Source of the DNA: Verrucomicrobiia bacterium
GTDB lineage: Bacteria > Verrucomicrobiota > Verrucomicrobiia > Limisphaerales > UBA11358
Reading direction: 5' to 3'
Assembly (NCBI GenBank): GCA_031290985.1
Contig: JARLJW010000023.1
Coordinates: 1 to 64,000 of the forward strand
DNA: 64,000 nucleotides
This document shows positions 34,058 to 45,269 of the stretch, one piece after another (position 1 is the stretch's first letter; every line of letters starts with the position of its first letter). The notes below the pieces were generated by a model that worked only from the letters and a program-made list of their open reading frames with translations, searched no databases and had not been told where the DNA came from. The position numbers and the translations under genes were made by a program.

Positions 34058-35014
34058 ATGATTCCCCGCGAGATCCTCAAAAAAATCCGGCAGATCGAGA
34101 TCCGCACGAACCGCATCGTGACGGAAACGCTCGCGGGCGCGTATCATTCCGTCTTCAAGGGCCAGGGCATGAATTTCGACGAGGTCCGCGAATACCAGCC
34201 CGGCGACGACGTGCGCGCCATCGATTGGAACGTCACCGCACGGATGAACCATCCGTTCATCAAGAAGTTCGTCGAAGAACGCGAACTCACGCTCATGCTC
34301 GTGGTGGATGTGAGCGGGTCGGGCTTGTTCGGCTCGCGCGACCAGTCCAAGCGTGAGCTGGCCGCCGAGATCGCCTCGGTGCTCGCTTTTTCCGCCATCC
34401 GCAACAACGACAAGGTCGGCCTCATCCTCTTCAGCGACGAGGTGGAGAAATTCATTCCGCCGCGCAAGGGCCGCAGCCATGTGCTGCGCGTCATCCGTGA
34501 AGTCCTGTACTTCGAGCCCAAGCGGCGCGGCACAGATTTGAACACGGCCTTGGAATTTCTGCTCCGGGTGCAATCGCACAAGGCGATCTGCGTGGTCATC
34601 TCGGATTTTCTGGGTTCTTCGCCGGCGCAACGGAGCGCGGGCGGCAAGGGTCTCCGTTCCCAAATGATGTTGCTGGAATCCTTGGCCCAGGCCGCCTACA
34701 CGATGTTGAAGCAGGCCAGCCGCAAGCATGATGTTGTCGCGGTGCAGGTGACCGACCCGCGCGAGCTGGAACTGCCCGCCCTGGGCCGGCTGGTGTTTCA
34801 GGACGCGGAAACGGGCGAGATCGTGGAGGTGAACACGGCGGATGCGCGCAAGCGAGCGGCCTTCGCGGAGCGGCAGGCGAAGTCGCAGGAGCAGCTCGCG
34901 CGGCTGTTCCGCAAGGTGGGCATCGATGCCATGCAGTTGCGCACGGACCAGCCTTATGGCGCGGCGTTGGGGAAATTCTTTGAGAAGCGGGAAAAACGGA
35001 GGCTGCGCGGATGA
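34058..35014 (+). CDS. DUF58-domain protein, MoxR partner
   Basis: A 318-residue cytosolic protein of the DUF58 family, a degenerate von Willebrand factor A fold that is encoded beside MoxR. Diagnostic blocks are YHSVFKGQGMNFDEVREYQP, DDVRAIDWNVTARM and LMLVVDVSGSGLFG, the latter being the MIDAS-like DxSxS. It probably binds MoxR and relays to the BatA/BatB membrane proteins. Its ATG (34058) is intact, but the first 64 bases also occur 509 bp upstream. GC content and codon use match the rest of the operon. Confidence 0.92.
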   Translation: MIPREILKKIRQIEIRTNRIVTETLAGAYHSVFKGQGMNFDEVREYQPGDDVRAIDWNVTARMNHPFIKKFVEERELTLMLVVDVSGSGLFGSRDQSKRELAAEIASVLAFSAIRNNDKVGLILFSDEVEKFIPPRKGRSHVLRVIREVLYFEPKRRGTDLNTALEFLLRVQSHKAICVVISDFLGSSPAQRSAGGKGLRSQMMLLESLAQAAYTMLKQASRKHDVVAVQVTDPRELELPALGRLVFQDAETGEIVEVNTADARKRAAFAERQAKSQEQLARLFRKVGIDAMQLRTDQPYGAALGKFFEKREKRRLRG

Positions 35015-35049
35015 ACGCTCATATCGGAAAGGTGAAGCACTAAATTAAA

Positions 35050-35610
35050 ATGGCCACCAACCAGACAACTTTGCCCGTCCCCACGGACATCCGCGACATC
35101 AAGCCGCCGCTGGAGATCCCGGACGGACTGGCGTGGCTATGGTGGACCTGGGCGGCACTGGCGGTTTGTGTGCTGGCCGCCGTGCTCTGGCGGCATCTGG
35201 CCAAACGGAAGACCCGCGTGGTGCTCCCGCCGCCGATCCCCGCCCACATCCGCGCGCGGCGGAAATTGACCGACGCGCTGGCCTATCTCGCGGAGCCAAA
35301 AACCTTTTGCACGCTGGTCTCGGACACGGCGCGGTTTTATCTCGAGGAACGCTTTAATTTCCGCGCGCCGGAGCGGACGACGGAGGAGTTTTTGCGCGAG
35401 TTGCAGGGCACGAAGCTGCTGCTGCCCGAGCAGAAGGAAAGCCTGGGAAATTTCCTGGCCAGTTGCGACCTCGTGAAGTTCGCCAAATATGAGCCGGGCG
35501 AAAATGAATTGCGCGGGCTGCACGCCTCCGCCCTGCGCTTGATTGAAGAAACCGAGCCGCGCGAAATCCCGGGCCCGGAGGCCAAACCCGCGGAGGAATC
35601 ACCAGCATGA
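35050..35610 (+). CDS. DUF4381-family membrane protein
   Basis: A 186-residue protein with one membrane helix (about 28-48, LWWTWAALAVCVLAAVLWRH), a short extracytoplasmic N-terminus and a cytosolic helical domain containing TDALAYLAEPKTFCTLVSDT and ARFYLEERF. These fit DUF4381, regularly found between the DUF58 and BatA genes. It is probably a structural subunit of the Bat complex. It overlaps batA by 4 bases. Confidence 0.8.
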   Translation: MATNQTTLPVPTDIRDIKPPLEIPDGLAWLWWTWAALAVCVLAAVLWRHLAKRKTRVVLPPPIPAHIRARRKLTDALAYLAEPKTFCTLVSDTARFYLEERFNFRAPERTTEEFLRELQGTKLLLPEQKESLGNFLASCDLVKFAKYEPGENELRGLHASALRLIEETEPREIPGPEAKPAEESPA

Positions 35611-36605
35611 CGTTTGCGCATCCATGGTTGTTGCTGTTGCTCCTGCTGCTGCCGGTCCTGGCGTGGCTGAAGGGCCGGCGCGGCGCGCCGCCGGCGTTTG
35701 TCTATTCCTCGGTCCAGCTCGTGCGGGCCATGCAGAACATCAGCCGTTCGCGCGCGGGTGGGTTTCTCGGCTCGCTGCGCTGGCTGGCGCTGGCGTTGTT
35801 CATCGTGGCCATGGCGCAGCCGCGCCTGGCGAAAAGCACCACGGAGGTGAAGGCCAGCGGCGTGGACATCGTGGTGGCGGTCGACATGTCGGGCAGCATG
35901 ATCTCGGAGGATTTTGAGGTGCGCGGGGAACGCGTGAACCGTTTCAACATGGCCCGCACGGTTTTGAAGGGCTTCATCGACAAACGCCCCAACGACCGTA
36001 TCGGACTGGTGCTGTTCGCGTCCCAGGCCTTCACCGCCACCCCGCTCACCTTGGACCACGAATATTTGCAGGCCGACCTGGACCGGCTGGAGATCGGCGC
36101 GATCGACCAGAATGCCACAGCCATCGGCGACGGCCTGGGCACGGCGGTGAACCGCTTGCGTGATCTCAAGGCCAAGAGCAAAATCGTGATCCTGATGACG
36201 GACGGCCAGAATAATTCCGGCAAACTCGACCCGATGCTCGCGGCGGACGCGGCGGCGGCGCTCAAGGTGAAGGTCTATACCGTTGGCATCGGCATGCGCG
36301 GCCAGGCACCCATGCCGACGCACGACATGTTCGGGCGCAAAGTGTATCAGATGGTGCCGGTGGATGTGGATGAAGACACCCTGCAAAAGATCGCGGACAA
36401 GACCGGCGGAAAATATTATCGCGCGGACAATGCGGAGCGCTTCCAGCAAATCTACGCGGAGATCGACAAGCTGGAGAAAACCGAGGCGAGCATCAAAAAA
36501 TACACGCAGTTCAAGGAGCTGTTCCCGTGGATTGTGGCGGGCGGACTGGCGTTGCTGCTCATTGAACTGGTCCTGGCCCAGACCGCGTTCCGGAGGTTGC
36601 CATGA
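35607..36605 (+). CDS. batA: VWA-domain membrane protein BatA
   Basis: A 332-residue inner-membrane protein. An N-terminal helix (HPWLLLLLLLLPVLAWL), the second helix near 60-75, a von Willebrand A domain with full MIDAS (VVAVDMSGSM, later LMTDGQNNSG) and a C-terminal helix (WIVAGGLALLLIELVLAQTA) make the standard BatA/Aer layout. The domain would bind a divalent metal and a protein ligand in the periplasm. It is translationally coupled at both ends (4-base overlaps with DUF4381 and batB genes). Confidence 0.92.
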   Translation: MTFAHPWLLLLLLLLPVLAWLKGRRGAPPAFVYSSVQLVRAMQNISRSRAGGFLGSLRWLALALFIVAMAQPRLAKSTTEVKASGVDIVVAVDMSGSMISEDFEVRGERVNRFNMARTVLKGFIDKRPNDRIGLVLFASQAFTATPLTLDHEYLQADLDRLEIGAIDQNATAIGDGLGTAVNRLRDLKAKSKIVILMTDGQNNSGKLDPMLAADAAAALKVKVYTVGIGMRGQAPMPTHDMFGRKVYQMVPVDVDEDTLQKIADKTGGKYYRADNAERFQQIYAEIDKLEKTEASIKKYTQFKELFPWIVAGGLALLLIELVLAQTAFRRLP

Positions 36606-38210
36606 GATTCGAACATCCCCAGATACTTTGGCTGCTGCTGGTGGTACCACCGGTGCTGGCGGCGTTTTTTTGGTGGGGCGAGCGGGTGAAGCAAAAGCTG
36701 CTGACCCAATTTGTCGAGGCGCGCCTGCTCGCGTCGTTGACGGTCGGCATTTCCCCGTCGCGCCGGAAGCTGCGGTATGGTCTGGTGCTCGCGGCCGTCG
36801 CCCTTTTGATCGTTGCCATTGCCCGACCGCAGCGCGGATTCGATCTGGAAGAGGTCGAGCAACGCGGCTTGGACGTGATCGTGGCGGTGGACACTTCAAA
36901 GTCCATGCTGGCGACAGACATCGCGCCGAACCGGTTGCAACGGGCGAAACTGGCCGCGCTGGAATTGATGCAGACGGCCAAGGCTGACCGGCTGGGATTG
37001 GTGGCGTTCGCCGGCGATGCGTTTCTGTCTTGTCCGCTGACCATTGATGACGCGGCCTTTCAGCAAAGCGTGCAGGCGCTGGACGTGAACACCATTCCGC
37101 AGGGCGGCACGGCGCTGGCGGCGGCCATCAACACGGCCATTGAGTCCTTCAAGGAAAAGAGCCGCTACAAGGCGCTGGTATTGTTTACCGACGGCGAGGA
37201 CAACGATGAGGGCGCGGCCGAGGCGGCGGATAACGCGGCCAAGGCCGGGTTGAAGATTTTCACCATCGGCATCGGCTCGGCGGAAGGCACCTTGGTGACG
37301 ATCCCCACGGCGGACGGCAGCAGCGATTACATCCGTGACGAAAAAGGCCAGGTGTTGAAAACCAAGCTGAACGAGCCGCTGCTGCAACAAATCGCCACGA
37401 CCACGGGCGGATTTTACCTGCCGTTGCGCGGGGGAAACACGATCACGACGCTTTACGAACGCGGGCTGGCACCCATGCCCAAATCCGAAGGCACGGAAAA
37501 ACTGATCCGGCATTATCACGAACAGTTCAAGTGGCCGCTGGGGGTGGCGATCCTGTTGTTGCTCGCGGAATTTTTCCTGCCCGAGCGGGTCCGCCGGGCT
37601 TCTCTGCGCCCGGCGGCGGCGGTGGGGCTGGTTTTGTTGCTCTCCAGCACCGGCAGCTTCGCCTCGCCCGCCGGGGCCTTGCACGATTATAAATCCGGAA
37701 ATTACACAAATGCGCTGGAGGAATTCACCCAACTGGCCGCGGTGCGGACCAATGATCTGCGGCTCGCCTTCAACGCCGGGGATGCGGCTTATCGCGCCAC
37801 AAATTTTGACCTGGCGCAGAAGTTTTTCACACTGGTCACGCTCTCGCCGGACCTGAAATTGCAGCAGCGGGCGTTTTACAACCTGGGCAACACGCAGTTT
37901 CGCGTGGCCGAACAGGCAAAGGACCTGGACGGTTTGGAGCAGGGGTTTGAGGTTGCGGCTAAAATCTATGAGCGCGCGGTGGCGCTCGACAAGAATGATG
38001 CCGATGCCGCCTTCAACCTGAAATTTGCGAAAGATATGGCCGAACAGATCAAGCTGTTCAAAGAGGCGATCCGCCGGGCCAAGGGCGACGCGGACTCGGC
38101 GGTGCGCCAGCGGAATTACCACCGGGCCGTGGAAATCATGGAACAACTGACGAAAAATCAGATCGCGGCCAAACAATTTGAAGATTTCACCAAAAAATTG
38201 AAGGACATCG

Positions 38211-38239
<29 letters not shown>
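36602..38239 (+). CDS. batB: VWA and TPR fusion protein, BatB/BatC-type
   Basis: A 545-residue protein. The first 330 residues repeat the BatA plan: N-terminal helices, VWA with VIVAVDTSKSM and FTDGEDNDEG. After the third helix (about 310-325) and a second hydrophobic segment (AVGLVLLLSSTGSFASPAGA) the remainder is tetratricopeptide repeats (DYKSGNYTNALEEFTQLAAV; FYNLGNTQFRVAEQ). The TPR part corresponds to BatC, which is a separate gene in Bacteroides, so this is a BatB-BatC fusion. It overlaps the following gene by 29 bases. Confidence 0.88.
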
Positions 38240-38807
<568 letters not shown>

Positions 38808-38869
38808 GGCTGGCAACAGCCTGAAAAGCGAAATTGAAATTCACCCCGGATATCTGATATATTGCCGAT

Positions 38870-39601
38870 ATGGGACGCCAATGGCTTCATGCTAAACGAT
38901 TGGTTGCCGGCCTCAAAAAAGGCCGGACAACCGGCAAACTTGTGCGCGAAATTTCCGTGGCCGCCAAGATGGGCGGCGCCGACCCCGGGATGAACCCGCG
39001 GCTGTTCACCGCGGTGGAAAAGGCCAAGAAAGAAAGCGTGACCAAGGACGCCATCACCCGGGCCATCCACAAGGGCGCCGGCATCGGCGACGAAAAGCTC
39101 GTGATGGAGCATGTCGTTTATGAAGGCCGCGCGCCGCACAACGTGCCCCTGATCGTCGAAGTTTATACGGATAACGTGAACCGCACCGCACCGGAAATCC
39201 GGGTGCTTTTCAAAAAAGGCCAGCTTGCGACGAGCGGCAGCAACAAGTTCATGTTCGACCACGTCGGACTCGTCGAAGCGCATCATCCGGATGCGAACAT
39301 CGACCGGGAAGCGGCCGCGATTGAAGCCGGGGCGAATGAGGTGGAGACGCTCACGCACCAGCAAAACGACGACATCCCGGAGGGAACCGCCGGCGCGAAA
39401 TTCATCTGCGAACGCACCGCCGTGGCCGCGGTGTCAAAATGGCTCTCGGCCAACGGTTGGACGGTGGTGACGAGCGAAATCGGCTACGTGCCGAAGCAAT
39501 TCCCCGAACTCACCGAGGCGCAACAGACCGAGGTCGGCGATTTTCTTCAGGAACTGGACGAACACGACGATGTCCATCGCGTCTGGGCGGCAGTAAAATA
39601 A
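38870..39601 (+). CDS. yebC: YebC/PmpR-family protein
   Basis: A 243-residue cytosolic protein. The start MGRQWLHAKRLVAGLKKGRT replaces the commoner MxGHSKWxNIKHRK; the rest is typical (REISVAAKMGGADPGMNPRL; KDAITRAIHKGAG; EVYTDNVNRTAPEIR; FMFDHVG). Family members are annotated as transcriptional regulators, and recent work places YebC at the ribosome helping translation of proline stretches. No ruvC or ruvAB lies beside it. A perfect bidirectional terminator separates it from the convergent cytochrome gene. Confidence 0.93.
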   Translation: MGRQWLHAKRLVAGLKKGRTTGKLVREISVAAKMGGADPGMNPRLFTAVEKAKKESVTKDAITRAIHKGAGIGDEKLVMEHVVYEGRAPHNVPLIVEVYTDNVNRTAPEIRVLFKKGQLATSGSNKFMFDHVGLVEAHHPDANIDREAAAIEAGANEVETLTHQQNDDIPEGTAGAKFICERTAVAAVSKWLSANGWTVVTSEIGYVPKQFPELTEAQQTEVGDFLQELDEHDDVHRVWAAVK

Positions 39602-39616
39602 GGCATTTAAAAAACA

Positions 39617-39648
39617 AAAACGCCGCGTTGTTTCCAACGCGGCGTTTT
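39617..39648. terminator. Bidirectional rho-independent terminator
   Basis: AAAACGCCGCGTTG-TTTC-CAACGCGGCGTTTT: a perfect 14-bp stem with A-rich and T-rich flanks on both sides. It lies between the convergent 3' ends of yebC and the cytochrome gene and can serve both strands. Confidence 0.92.
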
Positions 39649-39661
39649 GCTTTTGGAACGG

Positions 39662-40231
39662 CTACTTGGCGCCCTGGTCAATCCAGGCGCGGATCAGGCC
39701 GACTTGTTCGGCGGTCAGCGGCTTGGCCGGCGGGCCGAAATTACGCGGACGTTGTCCCGGGGCATTCGTGCCCTGCGGGCCGCCCGGCGGACGTTCGCCG
39801 CCATCAGGTCCGCCAGCCATCGGTCCGCCATCGCGCGGCTGCATGGCCGGTAAATTGGTGCCCTGAGGCCCGCCCGGTCCACCGGGTCCGCGGCGATTGC
39901 GCGGTTTTGGCGGCATCGCAATTTCGGGGTCGAGCTGGGAAACGGATTTGACCAGCAGGCTGTTCGCGCTGTCGCCGGATTTGAGCACGGGACCCAGCTT
40001 GGTGCCCTTCAACACGCCTTCGAGCGAATCCAGCCGGAGCTGTGCGCGGGGACGTTCGACGCCATGGCACCGGACGCAAGATGCCTTCATGATCGGCGCG
40101 ATGTCCTTCTCAAAGGTGACGTTTTCCGTTTTAGCCGCCGGGGGAAGCTTGCTCCAATCGATTTCCGCCGCCAGGGCCGAACCAGCCAGGGTCAGGCCGG
40201 CCAGCGTGATAAGTGCAGTCAGTTTGTTCAT
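39662..40231 (-). CDS. Planctomycete-type c-type cytochrome domain protein
   Basis: A 189-residue secreted protein; I start it at the ATG at 40231 because the signal peptide (NKLTALITLAGLTLAGSALA) begins there. One haem-binding CxxCH (CVRCH) follows FEKDIAPIMKAS, as in the PSCyt1 domain, and the C-terminus LTAEQVGLIRAWIDQGAK closes the domain. Between them is a Gly/Pro-rich insertion of about 60 residues (GPGGPGGPQGTN repeated) not seen in the core family. The usual DUF1549/DUF1553 partners are absent, so its electron-transfer partner is unknown. Confidence 0.85.
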   Translation of the reverse strand: MNKLTALITLAGLTLAGSALAAEIDWSKLPPAAKTENVTFEKDIAPIMKASCVRCHGVERPRAQLRLDSLEGVLKGTKLGPVLKSGDSANSLLVKSVSQLDPEIAMPPKPRNRRGPGGPGGPQGTNLPAMQPRDGGPMAGGPDGGERPPGGPQGTNAPGQRPRNFGPPAKPLTAEQVGLIRAWIDQGAK

Positions 40232-40290
40232 AGTATGGGTTTGATCTCCGGGCAAAGGATGGTGAATTTTCGGGATTCGTCACGAAAAAT

Positions 40291-41583
40291 TTACAACGAG
40301 CCGCGCGGCAATGCCGGCACGGTTACCGTGCCCGCATCTGCCAGCGCATGGTCGGCGGGCAGGTTTTCGCCGGACCAAAGCTTTTGCGCCGTCCAGCGCG
40401 CGGCGGTTGCGCTCCAAAATGGATCAGCGGCGGGCAGCCCCAGCGGGAGCAGGCCGGCGGTGCACAAATACAGGCTGCCGGTGGAAATATAATTTTCCCC
40501 GAGCGCGGGCTGATGACCGCAGAAACCGATCTGCAACCAGCCGGCCGCATCAAAAGTTCCCGGTGCTTCAATCATCTTGCGGATGACGGCGGTCAGCGCG
40601 CAGCGCACCTGCGCCGGCCCGATCTTTTCCGGCAGCTCGTGCAGCAGCGAAATCTGGGCCAGCGTCTGAAAAGCGCCAAACCGGTAGGTCGTCGAGCGGC
40701 CGATGGATGGAAAGGTCCCGTCCGGCGCAACCAGCCGTTCCTGGATTTCGGCGAACCGCTTCGCCCGGCTTAATTCGGCTGCCTGGGTGGCTGCAAAACC
40801 GGGATCCCGTTTTTTCAAGACCGCCAGCACATCGAGCAACATCGGGTGGATGACGAAGCTGTTGTAGTAATCGAAATGGAAAAATTCGCCATCGCCATAA
40901 GCCCCATCACCGGCATACCAGCCCAGCATCTTGCGGACGCAATCCTCCAGGCGGTCTGCGCGCGTTGGCTCGCCGCATTCCAGCAGCGCAGCCTCCACGG
41001 TGGCGGCGAACATCACCCAGTTATTCCGGTCCGGGGTCGGGACCTCGCGGGACGATTTCAGTGCGCCGATGACCTGCGCCTTGACGCGTGGCTCCAGCGG
41101 TTCCCACAAGATTTTGGGTGCGCGTAAAAGGCCCTGGGCCAGAAACGCGGTGTCCACCAATGCCTGTCCGCCCTTGGAAAAATTCAGGAAGTCGGGCGAT
41201 TGCGGGTCGGTGGCGGCATCCATGGAGGTATGCGCGAGCTTGATGAATTCCGCCTGCAACTTCGCCTCGCCACCGGCAAGGTTTTCCAGCGCGAGCCAGG
41301 GGCCGATGCCGCAGAGCAACCGGCCGAAGGCTTCCAGATGCGTAAAACCTGCCCGCTTGGCCCCGGGCTGCTCCTCAACCGGCATCTTCAATCTGAGTTC
41401 GCGCCGCGCCAGGTTTTCCAGGACCGGCCGGGAGATTTTTTCCAGGACGGAAATCCAATACCCCCGGTCATCGCCGACCGGGACGGGTTCAACCTTGTTT
41501 TCCGCCGCGCGCAAAGGCAAACCCGCGGCGCCGAGCGCACCGATGACGGCGGCGGACTTGAAAAAATCACGGCGGGTTTTCAT
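40291..41583 (-). CDS. Tat-exported DUF2264 protein
   Basis: A 430-residue exported protein. The start [20 protein letters not shown] is a twin-arginine signal. The mature part belongs to DUF2264, an alpha/alpha-toroid resembling glycoside hydrolase family 88/105-type folds; indicative blocks are LEAFGRLLCGIGPWL, WVMFAATVEAALL and YGDGEFFHFDYYNSFVIHPM. These proteins are often linked to uronide or other polysaccharide catabolism, but no activity is established. Its ATG overlaps the dnaE stop by 4 bases, an odd coupling between unrelated functions. Confidence 0.85.
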   Translation of the reverse strand: MKTRRDFFKSAAVIGALGAAGLPLRAAENKVEPVPVGDDRGYWISVLEKISRPVLENLARRELRLKMPVEEQPGAKRAGFTHLEAFGRLLCGIGPWLALENLAGGEAKLQAEFIKLAHTSMDAATDPQSPDFLNFSKGGQALVDTAFLAQGLLRAPKILWEPLEPRVKAQVIGALKSSREVPTPDRNNWVMFAATVEAALLECGEPTRADRLEDCVRKMLGWYAGDGAYGDGEFFHFDYYNSFVIHPMLLDVLAVLKKRDPGFAATQAAELSRAKRFAEIQERLVAPDGTFPSIGRSTTYRFGAFQTLAQISLLHELPEKIGPAQVRCALTAVIRKMIEAPGTFDAAGWLQIGFCGHQPALGENYISTGSLYLCTAGLLPLGLPAADPFWSATAARWTAQKLWSGENLPADHALADAGTVTVPALPRGSL

Positions 41584-44500
41584 TCGTCACCGTTATTCGA
41601 AGAACCCTTCTTCTCCCAACTGCGCCGGGCTTTTTCCGGCAGGGTCCGGTCCACGACGGCGTAGAAGGTCTTGTCGCCAAACTCGCGGTTGGCGGCATGT
41701 TCCAGCTCCACCGAGGGTGTGACGCTGAAGCGTTCATGCGCCTGGACAAAAATCGACCCGCCCTCGGGGCGCATGAAGCAAAAAAACAACGGGCATTTGC
41801 CGGGATGGGCGGCCACCAGTTCGGCAACCTTCGTCAAATCGTCCGGCTGCATCTGTGCCATCGGCAGCCGGAGATGGACCTGCCGGGTGTATTTCTTCGG
41901 CGCGTCCTCCAGCGGCATGATGTCCTGCGGGAAAATCTTGGGCTTGTCTTCGCCGGTGCTGATTTCGCCGATGACGAGCAGCGCCTTGTTCGGCTCCAGC
42001 AGCGGCCGGAACTTGTCGTAGTCGTTCATCACGAGCAATTGCACGGAGCCGTCCAGGTCTTCCAGCGTGACCATGGAATAGGGCTTGCCGGATTTTTTGG
42101 AAACGCCATGGCTGACCGCGGAGATCATGCCGCCGATGCGCGTCTGGCTGCGGTTGGGCAGCGCGGCGAGCTGGGAGGTGTTCGCCAGCGAAAAGCGTTG
42201 CAGCAACGGCGCCAGCGGGGTGAGCGGATGGCCGGTGACGTAGAAGCCCAGCAGCTCCTTTTCGTGCGCCAGCAATTCGTGCTGCGGCCATTCCTCGAGA
42301 TTGCTGATGGCTTCCGGCATCGGGGGCGCCTTTTCTTCCAAGGCGCCGAAAAGGGAGCTCTGGCCCTTTTGCTTGTCGGATAAAATGCTCGCGGCGCGTG
42401 CCAAGGTGCGCTCAATCTGCGCCGTCAGGGTCGCCCGCGTTTGTTTGAAGGTGTCGCAGGCGCCGGTTTTGATGAGCGCTTCCAGGGTTTTCCGGCCCAC
42501 CGCCCGGCCGTCCACGCGCTCGCAAAGCTCGGCGAGGGTTTTGAAATTGCCATGTTCCGCGCGGGCTTTAAGGATCGCCTCCACCGCGCCTTCGCCCACG
42601 CCCTTGATCGCCACCATGCCAAAGCGGATGGCTTTGCCGTTTTGCGCGGGCGCGAAATGAACGCTGCTCTCATTCACGTCCGGGCCCAGCACCTCGATGC
42701 CGACCTCGCGCGCCTCGGCGATGTATTCGCTCAATTTTTCCGTGTTCGCCATGTCGTTCGTCATCATGGCGCAGTAAAACTCGACCGGATAATTCGCCTT
42801 CAGATACGCGGTCTGGTACGCGACGATGGCGTACGCGGCGGCGTGCGACTTGTTGAAACCGTAGCCGGCAAATTTTTCGAGCAAGTCGAAGATCTGGTTC
42901 GCCTTGGTCTTGGGGATGTTGTTCTTCTCGTGGCAGCCCTTGACGAACGTCTCGCGCTGCTTCTGCATCTCCTCGACCTTTTTCTTGCCCATCGCGCGCC
43001 GCAGCAAATCCGCGCCGCCCAGCGAGTAACCGGCCAGCAACTGCGTGGCCTGCATGACCTGCTCCTGATAGATCAAGATGCCGTAGGTCTCCTTGGAGAT
43101 GGATTCGAGCAGCGGATGCTCGTATTCAACCTTGATCTCACCATGCCGGCGCTTGATGAAATCGGGAATGAGGTCCATCGGACCGGGGCGATACAGCGCC
43201 ACCAGCGCGGTGATGTGCTCCACCGAGGTGATCTGGAATTTTTTGCACAGATCGCGCATGCCGCCCGATTCCAACTGGAACACGCCGAGGGTTTCCGCCC
43301 GGTTCAGGAGATCGTAAGTTTTCTTGTCATCGAGCGGCAGGTTGTCGATCGGCACGTCGATGCCCTGCGTGCGCTTGACCATTTCGCAGGTGTTGCGGAT
43401 GACGGTCAGGGTCTTCAGCCCGAGAAAATCCATCTTCAGCAAGCCGAGATCGCCGACCGGGCCCATGGCGTATTGCGTGACGAGGGTGCCGCTTTCGTCC
43501 AGCTTGAGCGGGAGCAGATTGACGAGCGGTTCCGGCCCGATGACGACGCCGGCGGCGTGAACGCTGGCGTTGCGCGTGAGGTCTTCGAGAATGAAGGCGG
43601 TGTCGATCAGCTCGCGTGTGACCTCCTCATTCTCATAAGCCTCCTTGAGCTCGGGCACCTGTTTGAGCGCCTTTTCGAGCGTCATCTTCAACTCGGCGGG
43701 GATCAGTTTTGCGAGCCGGTCACCGTCGCCATAAGACAGGCCCATCACGCGGCCCACATCGCGCACGACGGATTTGGCGCCCATGGTGCCGAAGGTGATG
43801 ATCTGCGCCACGGCATCGCGCCCGTATTTTTCGCGGACGTATTCGATGACGTCCGCGCGGCGGTCGTCGGCGAAATCGATGTCGATATCCGGCGGATTGA
43901 CGCGCTCGGGATTCAGGAAGCGCTCGAACAGCAGGCCATAGCGGATGGGGTCGACGTTGGCGATCTCGAGCAGATAGGTGACGATGGAGCCGGCGGCGCT
44001 ACCGCGCGCCACGCAGGAAATGCCATGCAACCGCCCGTGCCGGATGAAATCCGCGCAGATGAGGAAGTAGGAAATGAAGCCCGTCTTCTCGATGACGCCA
44101 ATCTCCAGTTGCAACCGGTCGATGACCGCCTTGAGGGCGGCGGCCACCTCCGGGTCGTTGATCGTATAGGTTTTTTCCTCCACCGGCTTGAACGTGGGCA
44201 GCCGTTTCGGTTCATCGATTCCCGTGATGATGAATTCTTTCCCCTCGGCCTTGGCGTGGATGGTATAGCGGCGAAACAAGCCTTCCGCGAGTTGCTGGCG
44301 CAGATAGCCTTCGCGCGTGAAATGTTCCGGCGGATTGAAAACCGGGTAATGCAACTGGCCGAACTTGATCTCCAGATTGCATTTTTCAGCCACTTCCAAC
44401 GTGTTTTTGACCGCCTCGGGCACCTCGGTGAAGCGCGCCTGCATTTCCGCCTCCGAGCGGAGGAAAAACTGTTCCGGCACATAGCCCGCGCTCATGCGCT

Positions 44501-45212
44501 TGGGGTCGCTCAGCATGGATTGCGTGCCGATGCAGACGAGGCAGTCGTGCGCGTGCGAGTGGCCCTTCTCGACGTAATGCACGTCATTGGTCGCCACGCA
44601 TTTGAGGCCAAAATCCTTGGCAAAGGCGAGCAACTGGCGGTTCACCTTGGCCTGTTCGGGGATGCCGTGATTCTGCAGCTCGAGGAAAAAGTTTTCCGCG
44701 CCGAGCGTCTGCTTGAACCAATCCACCACGTCGCGCGCCTTGGCGACCTGGTCTTTCATGATGAGATCGGGAATCTCGCTGGCGAGGCAGCCGGACATGG
44801 CGATCAAACCGGCGCTGTGCTGCGCGAGAAGTTCCTTGTCGATGCGCGGCTTGTAGTAGTAGCCCTCCAGGTGCGCGGCCGTCGTGAGCTTGATGAGATT
44901 TTTGTAGCCGGTTTCGTCCCGGGCGAGCAAACCGAGGTGATGATAAACATCGCGGGTGCCGCTGCCCTGTTTTTTTTCCAGCCGCGAGCCGGGCGCGACG
45001 TAAACCTCGCAGCCGATGATGGGTTTGATGCCCTTGGCGCGGGCGGCCTGGTAGAACTCGATCACCCCGTGCATCGCGCCGTGGTCCGTGATGGCCAGCG
45101 CGGGAAATTTCAGCTCGTGCGCCCGCTCCATCAATTTGTCCAGACGGCAGGCGCCATCGAGCAGGGAATACTCGGTGTGCAGGTGCAGGTGGACAAAATC
45201 AGCGTGCGACAT
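41580..45212 (-). CDS. dnaE: DNA polymerase III alpha subunit
   Basis: The replicative polymerase, 1210 residues, of the DnaE1 type. The PHP domain opens the protein ([20 protein letters not shown], later ITDHGAMHG). The catalytic palm carries [12 protein letters not shown] (about 440-452) with the two catalytic aspartates, followed by [10 protein letters not shown] in the fingers/tandem HhH region. The OB-fold near residue 1025 contains [12 protein letters not shown] and [15 protein letters not shown]. There is no intein or frameshift. It reads into a DUF2264 gene through an ATGA overlap. Confidence 0.98.
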   Translation of the reverse strand: MSHADFVHLHLHTEYSLLDGACRLDKLMERAHELKFPALAITDHGAMHGVIEFYQAARAKGIKPIIGCEVYVAPGSRLEKKQGSGTRDVYHHLGLLARDETGYKNLIKLTTAAHLEGYYYKPRIDKELLAQHSAGLIAMSGCLASEIPDLIMKDQVAKARDVVDWFKQTLGAENFFLELQNHGIPEQAKVNRQLLAFAKDFGLKCVATNDVHYVEKGHSHAHDCLVCIGTQSMLSDPKRMSAGYVPEQFFLRSEAEMQARFTEVPEAVKNTLEVAEKCNLEIKFGQLHYPVFNPPEHFTREGYLRQQLAEGLFRRYTIHAKAEGKEFIITGIDEPKRLPTFKPVEEKTYTINDPEVAAALKAVIDRLQLEIGVIEKTGFISYFLICADFIRHGRLHGISCVARGSAAGSIVTYLLEIANVDPIRYGLLFERFLNPERVNPPDIDIDFADDRRADVIEYVREKYGRDAVAQIITFGTMGAKSVVRDVGRVMGLSYGDGDRLAKLIPAELKMTLEKALKQVPELKEAYENEEVTRELIDTAFILEDLTRNASVHAAGVVIGPEPLVNLLPLKLDESGTLVTQYAMGPVGDLGLLKMDFLGLKTLTVIRNTCEMVKRTQGIDVPIDNLPLDDKKTYDLLNRAETLGVFQLESGGMRDLCKKFQITSVEHITALVALYRPGPMDLIPDFIKRRHGEIKVEYEHPLLESISKETYGILIYQEQVMQATQLLAGYSLGGADLLRRAMGKKKVEEMQKQRETFVKGCHEKNNIPKTKANQIFDLLEKFAGYGFNKSHAAAYAIVAYQTAYLKANYPVEFYCAMMTNDMANTEKLSEYIAEAREVGIEVLGPDVNESSVHFAPAQNGKAIRFGMVAIKGVGEGAVEAILKARAEHGNFKTLAELCERVDGRAVGRKTLEALIKTGACDTFKQTRATLTAQIERTLARAASILSDKQKGQSSLFGALEEKAPPMPEAISNLEEWPQHELLAHEKELLGFYVTGHPLTPLAPLLQRFSLANTSQLAALPNRSQTRIGGMISAVSHGVSKKSGKPYSMVTLEDLDGSVQLLVMNDYDKFRPLLEPNKALLVIGEISTGEDKPKIFPQDIMPLEDAPKKYTRQVHLRLPMAQMQPDDLTKVAELVAAHPGKCPLFFCFMRPEGGSIFVQAHERFSVTPSVELEHAANREFGDKTFYAVVDRTLPEKARRSWEKKGSSNNGDE

Positions 45213-45269
45213 CAGGACAATTTACCCCCGCGCACCGTCCTGAAGCAAGAAGCGGATATTCACCGGCGG

